Assembly (NCBI RefSeq): GCF_024679245.1
Contig: NC_090178.1
Span: 13,407,861-13,471,860 of the forward strand
DNA: 64,000 bases
Reading direction: 5' to 3'
Origin: Pseudorasbora parva
Lineage: Eukaryota > Chordata > Actinopteri > Cypriniformes > Gobionidae
This document shows, piece by piece, positions 57,121 to 64,000 of the stretch (its first letter is position 1; each line of letters opens with the position of its first letter). Below the pieces are notes generated by a model. That model saw nothing but the letters and a program-made list of their open reading frames with translations, made no database searches and was not told where the DNA came from. A program made the position numbers and the translations under genes.

Positions 57121-57284
57121 ATGTATATATTGTGTGCAAAACTTTATTACCATCATAAATGAACCTCGAGGAGCATTACAATAATAAATCAACTCCATGT
57201 CATCACCCCTTTAATTCTAATTCATGTAAAATATGCCGTCTACCCCGACTACAGTCCATTGCTCAGGCTTAAACTTGCTTTGCA

Positions 57285-59101
57285 GATTGGAAAGGCACAC
57301 AGATCATACAGTATTATTTTGAGAGATGAAAAAAAAAAATCCAGATAAAGAAACCATGCATTAATATGATTTAGAAACTATGTTTAGCACTACACTTACT
57401 AGTTGTTTTAATAAAGAAAGTGCAAACGAATGCCAATACAAACTTTGTGCCTATATAACAAATCCTGGGAAAAGGCCAGAAATTCTCATTTTGTTGTTTG
57501 TTTAAAGAAATTGGAAAGACGGAGGGAATCCAGACACTGTCATATCTGGTGATAACTCTCGTCTTTTCCAAGAAGACCACAATAGCATTTCCTTCCCCTG
57601 GATCAGTCTCCATCAACCTAAACAACACCCCCGATTTGTTCCTCTGTTTTTCACATTAAGTTGTCTGTCCAAATAAAGAGTGTAAGTGGATGATTTGTAG
57701 GGGACAGAGTGATAGCACCAAGACCTGTGGAGCGATTCCTCTTTCTGTTAATCGTTGAACAGAAGCTTCAGTCTTCACCATGAGGGAAAAAAACATCAGT
57801 CATAAAACAACCTGACTGAACGACTCCTTCATTGTAAAGCACTCAAAAATATAATCACAAAGCATGAACGGAATTTACTCTATGACATTAAAGGCTATAA
57901 TTGAATCCTCCAATATCAAAAGAAAAACATGGCTTGAGCAGCCAGTGCAGCCTTTTCGTTCATATGACACAGCGCCAGCCAAAACAAACAGATGGATATT
58001 TTTGATACTTAGAAATGTTCTTTCAGCCACTGGAATTTCCTGGCATACTGGCTGAACCACTTGTGGTCTTCTTGGCAATGGGCTTGGTGACTGATACAGA
58101 ACTTTGAATCTAAATTTAATTGGGTTTCTTTGTCTCGCTAAACTATTCCCAAACGGTGGACAGCCTAGAGGAGGCAATCTCAATATACAAAATACTCTTA
58201 ATGACTATTTAATGCTGTCAGCCTCAGTAGAAAACTTTATCTTGACTGGAGTTGCTACGAGGACTATCTATGCTTCTATAATGAAAAGTTCACTATAAAA
58301 GGGAGAAAGAAAATGTTTTCCTATTATCTCATAAACAACTATGTTATAAAAAGGAATTGAGGGGAGGGGGTCAAATGTGTCCCTAAAAATACATTTGAAA
58401 CATTGCTTTTTTGCATTTGGCAGAACGCTACAACCCCAACGTCCTCATAATCTTGAATTTTTCCATAAACAACCATCCAAAAAGCATCGTAGAAGCACTG
58501 ACTATTCAACCTCTCAGTCAGCATGTAGTCCCTCGTGTCTCATTTCTCCCATCAGCCAGATTCACCTGAACACCAACCATGTCCAGAATCCTCTCAACAA
58601 ATCAAAAGTAGCAGCTCAATGTAAGTTCCAAAACCTCGAAGGGGAGGGTAACTGTCCAACCAATAAACTTGGACACATTTCTACCGGCTGTGTGGCTTGT
58701 TAAACTGCTCAGGAGGTTGGAATGGTAAAAGCATTCCCTACATGAAATAGCTTGAGCTCCTTTACAGGCATGGATCTCACCTTCACATTTCCAAAGCAGT
58801 GTATAGTGTCTTTCTTTCTTGTTTCTCTTGAAGATAGAATCCAGCGGATTAAACCGTGTAACTCATTTGGATTGTTTCCTGCCAGTAGCTCTTACCGAGG
58901 GGGATATTTCATTTGAAGCCAAGTCATACATGTGGTTACTATCAGATTCTTGACCCCTGCATCAAATGTGGAGTTGACCCTAAAAACGCATGCCAGTCGA
59001 GAAAGAGGAGACTAAATGAACACAAGCTCCTATGTTGAATTTCCTCAAGTGCACAAAGCTCTCTGCACAAACCTCACTGTATAATGGTCCTTTTTCCCTC
59101 A
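57285..59101. other. Upstream of eva1b, nothing recognised
   Basis: Single-copy-looking DNA without a clear exon, repeat end or RNA gene. Open frames on both strands at 57864-58183 and 58339-58703 overlap each other and show no domain. Confidence 0.4.
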
Positions 59102-59105
59102 TTAA

Positions 59106-59685
59106 AGGGTTAGTTCGACACCCGTAAGACCTCCGTTCATATTCGAAACACAGATGAAGATATTTTTGTTGAAATCCGATGGCTCAGACAGGCCTTCATT
59201 GACACCAATGTAATTTCCTCTCTCAAGACCCATAAAAAGTATTAAAGGCGTTGTTACAAAGCGTATCGATTCATAATTCAGATCGCGTGTGTTAAACTGC
59301 CAAACTGCTGAAATCACATGACATTGGTGATCCGAATCCTGAATCGATACGCTGATTCTAAATAACTGTTCGAAACTTTGTTTTGAATTTGGCCCACCAC
59401 TATATAAGTCGTTATTTCATTTTTTTTGCGCACAAAAACTATTCCATCGCTTTATAAAATTATTGTAGAATTACTGAAGTGAGATGGGCTTTGTAACGAC
59501 GTCTTTAGTGCCTTTATGGGTCTTGAGGGAGGAAATTACATTGGTGTCAATGAAGGCCTGTCTGAGCCATCGGATTTCAACAAAAATATCTTCATTTGTG
59601 TTCCGAAGATGAACGGAGGTCTTACGGGTGTCAAACGACATTAGGGTAAGTAATTAATGAGAGAATTTTTGGGTGAACTAACCCT
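59106..59685. mobile_element. TTAA-flanked palindromic element (AGGGTTAGTTC ends)
   Basis: TTAA then AGGGTTAGTTCGACACCCGT; right GGGTGAACTAACCCT then TTAA. Its two halves are nearly complementary, for example CCGTAAGACCTCCGTTCAT on the left and ATGAACGGAGGTCTTACGG on the right, so the whole 0.58 kb can fold back. Same end family as 36999-38180. Confidence 0.85.
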
Positions 59686-61020
59686 TTAAAAAGTTTTACC
59701 AATCTAAACTTATAGTTAAACTTGTACTTCTGATCATTTTTGTTTTAGTTTTTTTTAAAACCACAGTCTAGTCATATCAATAGCCAAGTAAAATATATAC
59801 ACTACTGTTAAAAATGTATAATGCTATTTCTTTGAACTTCCTGTTTATCAAAGAACCCTGAAAAAAATATCATGGTTTCCATAAAAATATTAACCAGCTT
59901 TCAGCATTGATACTAACAATATAATTATCTTGAGCATCAAATCGGTATATTAGAATAATTTTATATGAGACAGTTATGTTCATTGATCACATGACCAGCC
60001 CGCTACTAGTATGAAAAGTTTGAGGTTCTCTCTTTGCTTTTCAAATATTATAGATTGTTTAAATGCATAACAGTTTTTAAACATGTGAACCAAAAATTAA
60101 AGTAATAATGAAAGAATTTCAAGGCTAATGAATTCAGCTGCACACAATGAGCTTGTCAGAATCTTCCATAATGCTTCTAAAAGTTAAAAGTCCCTTTGTC
60201 AGGTTATTTTCAAGTTGGGTGTTTGGTACCATTCAATGATCTTAATATAAGAGAGGGAGTATTTGCCAGCCCGTGGTGTCAGTGGGGGTTTTGTGGCTGA
60301 GGGCTGCGCTCTTGGGTGTTAATGTGGACCAGATGTGTGTGTCAATGGAGCCAAAGATCCTCAAAAGTTTTCTATGCAAATGCAGAGTAGAACAAGACTT
60401 TTCATGGACCCTAATCTTCGGCTCTATCCACCATAAGGGTCAACAGGGTCAAAACAATCGACATGGGAATGTACTGTGAGAACACAACACAATCTCTACC
60501 CATTCCTTAAATTCTAAAATAAAAGCAATTAAGACTTGTTTTAGTTTTAAAACCCTAAGGAGACCTATTATGAATATGAGAGTGGGAGTGATTTGGATTT
60601 AATTAATCCCGTGCATCTGCAGCCTTGTTTCTGCTTGCTTGGGTTCAGTGTGAAAGCACTGAGAGTGTGTGGGTGATGGGCCGACTAACCCTCAGGTGAT
60701 CCCAGTTCCAAAGCTCCACAAATAGAGCAATGATCTCATCTGCAGATCGATCTGAGCCTGGAGGCCTTTGCAGATCCCTAGAAACATGCTGGATCCATTA
60801 CACAGGCCCTCTGATTACTGTACGACACAAAACATGTGGTCCATCTTTCCCATGGGTGGGTGGGCATTGTTAACCCCATCCTGCCTATAGATATTTAGCA
60901 CAAGGTTGGGATGGATGTGTGTGTACCAAAAACTTTGATAAATGCCAATTAGAAGAGCATACAGCCATGTTCAGTCTGATTTCAATGGCTTTACTAACTA
61001 TCCTTGACTGTAAAATTGCT
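59686..61020. other. Upstream of eva1b, MITE fragments only
   Basis: Phrases from the CAAAAGTTTTGG-family MITE occur around 59800-60000 without ends. From 60000 to 61020 no repeat end or coding exon is seen. Confidence 0.35.
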
Positions 61021-62450
61021 TCATAGAATGAAATGGAAAGATGTATAAAGTATTATAAAAGTGTCATTAAAGTGATTCCTATATGGCTTTTGGTATTATC
61101 ATATATGATAAATGACAGTCTTCTTAAAACCTAAAGGATAGTTCACCCAAAAATGAAACTCCTGTCATCATTTATAATCCTCAAGTTGTTCCAAACCTTC
61201 TGCTGCACACAAAGGCAGATATTTGGAGGAACGAACATGTTGTTTCAAACATTCTTCCAAAAATCTTCCTTTGTGTACAGTAGAATAAACAGGTTTGTAC
61301 AGGCTTGTAACAACTTGAGGGAGAATAAATGATGACAGAATATTCATTTTTGAGTGATCTCTTTATGCTTTGTGAAAGGACAGACCAAAATGTTTCACAT
61401 TATTATTAGTATTATTATTATCATTATCATTATTATTATTATTACACTGATTATCTTCACTCTGACTCATCAAATGTCTTAAATCAAAATATAATATTGC
61501 TCCATAAAACGGAGATTGACACTAAAGTGTGTTTGCTAATCAAGCCAGTGGCATTCACTGTACGAATGTATTCCACTTAAATTAGTTTTTGTGCTATATT
61601 ATCTGGGGTTTGCTGTATTATTTGGGTTTGGGGATTTATTCTCTCAATCAAAATCCACAAGCTCATAAAAACAGACATGGGGGAGAGAAAGAATGTTTGG
61701 GAGGTGTTTAAAAGCACAGACTGACATAGTCATTAAACATTTCAATCCCTCAGAGCAAAAGGAGTTTCAGTATAAATATTCCTCTGAATCAATCAAACTC
61801 AGATAAGGCATAGTAAAGCCCAAATCCTTGCATATTCTCTGCCTTCAGGGCAGAGCTGACTCATTTGCGGGATAAAGCTGTAGAAATTACTTTATATGAA
61901 AATTGTCCATTTCAGAGCTTCAGGGACCAATTCAGACTACAAAAATGCATGTGGACGCCATTGACGAATGTGGCTAATTAATAAAATAACAACACAATGG
62001 ATTTGAGAGTGGAAGTGAAGATAATTAGTGAATTTAATAATACTAATAATAATGTGATACATTTTGGTCTGTTCCTTTCACAAAGCATAAAGAGATAGTT
62101 CACCCAAAAATGAATATTCTGTCATCATTTATTCTCCCTCAAGTTATTCCAAGCCTGTACAAACCTGTATATTCTACTGTACACAAAGGAAGATATTTGG
62201 AAGAATGTTTGAAAGAATTGTTTGTTCTTCCAAATATCTGCCTTTGTGTGCAGCAGAAGAAATAATTTCATTCAGGTTTGGAACAACTTGAGGGTTATAA
62301 ATGATGTAAATGATGATGACAGGATTTTCATTCTTGGGTGAAGTATCCTTTAGGTCTTAAGAAGACTGTAATGTATCATATCATATCATATATGAAAATA
62401 TAAAAAGCCATAGGAATCACTTTAATGACACTTTTATAATACTTTCTATG
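61021..62450. repeat. Large inverted duplication carrying a MITE in each arm
   Basis: Left arm about 61021-61475, right arm about 62000-62450, spacer about 0.52 kb. Each arm contains a TAGTTCACCCAAAAATGAA-type MITE and also flanking unique-looking sequence on both sides: GTGTCATTAAAGTGATTCCT outside, and TTATGCTTTGTGAAAGGA plus GACCAAAATGT inside. The symmetry extends beyond any one transposon. Confidence 0.8.
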
Positions 62451-63422
62451 ATTATGCAGCACAATATTTTGTGGATATGTGTGGTAGTCTATCTTTTCAT
62501 CTCAGAAATGCGGATACAGCAGGACTTATAGAGGCAGATAGAGCAGAGGTTGACCTCTGACCTCCCTCCAAATCTACAGACCGTTAACTCAAGAAGATAA
62601 GGTGGCTCGCTGAACAACGGTAGAGAGGGTTTGCGGAGGAGAGCAGATGCTCAGGGCAGGGTTGAACGGATTTGAACACAAGTCAGCCATCTCTAAACAA
62701 AAAGCAGCTGCGAGTTTTGCACATCTCTCTATCGGGATATAAATCAAACTAACATTGCATGCCAAAACAAACAAAGACTTTAACAATCAGCTGTTCAAAT
62801 GTGCGAGACTTTGAATAGATTTTCCTGTCAAAAGTATATTTAAATGGTTTATTTTATGACTGAAAAGGTGTGGCATGCAAACACTTTTTACTACTCTCTT
62901 GCCTCTTGTACAGGAAAACCCCTTTTTGTTTGAAGAAAACATCAGCCATGCATGAATCCCTCACCTCAACTGCCTGGTCACATTACATTATTATTGACCT
63001 TCCCGCAGATAAGCACACAATGAGCCTGGGTGTTTATTTTTATAATGATAAAACATTAACCAATTTATAGCTGCAGCTCTAGCCCTAACGTAACTCAATT
63101 AAGGATGCTTCTGTCCAGGACTTGAACTCTCATGAAGGGAAACATATACACTCTCAATGAGTGCAAAATTATCTCAAATAACTTCCATCTGCACAGATGA
63201 CATCTCTGATTGGAATATTTCTAAATCATAACATGATTACAGGACATGATTCATGAGCATATGAGTCAACAAATTCATACAGATGTGCCAGAGTTCCATC
63301 TACAACATTCATAATAAATATACAAAGAAACAAACAAATAAATTCTGTGAAGATGTAGTTATATAATAGTTGTATAATATTGAATATTAGTATCTAAGTG
63401 TTGTTTTTCAGCTAAAAAGTCT

Positions 63423-63426
<4 letters not shown>
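62451..63426. other. Nothing recognised
   Basis: No supported exon, RNA gene or complete repeat. GA-rich DNA near 62510-62650. Confidence 0.35.

Positions 63427-63493
<67 letters not shown>
63427..63493. repeat. (AT)n microsatellite
   Basis: About 33 uninterrupted AT units. Confidence 0.95.
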
Positions 63494-63496
<3 letters not shown>

Positions 63497-63792
63497 TTTT
63501 TTATTCTTAAAAAGCTAAATTGCTCCTGATATAATAGAAGCGAGGTTTATGCTTAAAAACAAAATGATACAAAATTAAACTTAATTAGATTTTTTCTCAA
63601 ATTAAGTCTCTTTTGCTTCAAGTAAACTTGTTTTAAGGATGTTTAGATATTTTTGCTGAAAAACAAGACAAAATGATCTTTTTGCGGTGAAGAACATTAG
63701 AGAACTATTACTCATCTCTCAGTGCAACAGGTTTACTAAAGTTGTACCAAGTAATATCACTAAATATGGCATGCTGAAAGTCAGACACTCAC

Positions 63793-64000
63793 CACATAAA
63801 AATGGCAAAGTGGTTCTCCTACAGCATCACACGCTTCATCAGACTTCTTGGGAAGTTTAGTCCTGAGCTGATGGTATCAATACGTTGCACAGCCCAAACT
63901 GACAAGAGTCTTTACAGTCCCGTCCAATGACCGCTCAGTGGTACATTCGTTTGCAGCTTGTAATGAGTTTGCGTTACAAGCTGCAGTGTGTTCACTCCCT
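63793..64000 (-). other. Candidate non-coding first exon of eva1b (tentative)
   Basis: On the minus strand TTTATGTG is followed at 63792 by GTGAGTGTC, a strong donor. No coding frame of note precedes it. It lies about 15 kb upstream of the eva1b start codon, which itself sits just after an acceptor-like CACAG. The link is inference only. Confidence 0.2.

Larger units (their letters stand above)
55398..57284. repeat. Inverted repeat enclosing a MITE and a Tc1 element
   Basis: Left arm 55398-55519 and right arm 57138-57284 are inverted copies, sharing for example GTTTAAGCCTG, TTTTACATGAATTAGAATT and CGAGGTTCATTTATGATGG. The left arm lacks about 25 bases present in the right. Between them lie a mini-MITE (55539-55632), a Tc1 element (55656-57048) and TA repeats. 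Confidence 0.75.

Overview
This is a 64 kb window of vertebrate nuclear DNA, almost certainly from a teleost and most likely a cyprinid (carp, goldfish or zebrafish relative). The basis is GT-AG split genes, high A+T, and a dense load of small DNA transposons: Tc1 relatives, many TTAA-flanked MITEs, and a tRNA-derived SINE with a typical fish 3' tail. The exact species cannot be read from the sequence.

Three protein genes are supported, in an order and orientation that match my recollection of human 1p34.3 (THRAP3 > SH3D21 > < EVA1B). (1) thrap3, + strand, coding 10365-23495, ten coding exons, 908 aa: a nuclear RS/RGG-rich protein of the THRAP3/BCLAF1 family. (2) sh3d21, + strand, coding 25614-44036, seventeen coding exons, 506 aa: a CD2AP/CIN85-type adaptor with three SH3 domains, a capping-protein-interaction motif and a C-terminal coiled coil. 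(3) eva1b, - strand, coding 48419-47825, two coding exons, 165 aa: a single-pass membrane protein with an acidic cytoplasmic tail. All exon phases join without a break, which is strong support for the models. sh3d21 and eva1b converge tail to tail. The three proteins have no obvious shared pathway; their linkage looks ancestral rather than functional.

Layout: 1-10336 is repeats plus probable upstream or first-intron sequence of thrap3. 10365-25250 is thrap3 with its 3' UTR. 25614-44430 is sh3d21, with many transposons in its introns. 44430-47600 is intergenic and holds two complete MITEs. 47600-48419 is eva1b. 48420-64000 is repeat-rich DNA upstream of eva1b, probably its 5' intron or promoter region, with a self-nested transposon, a Tc1 copy nested in an inverted repeat, and a large inverted duplication.

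No new multi-gene system, CRISPR array, operon or viral locus is visible. The most notable points are the conserved capping-protein motif in sh3d21, a transposon inserted into a reversed copy of itself (51236-53629), a filled/empty site pair within the window, tandem splice acceptors in thrap3, and a roughly 0.45 kb-armed inverted duplication at 61021-62450.
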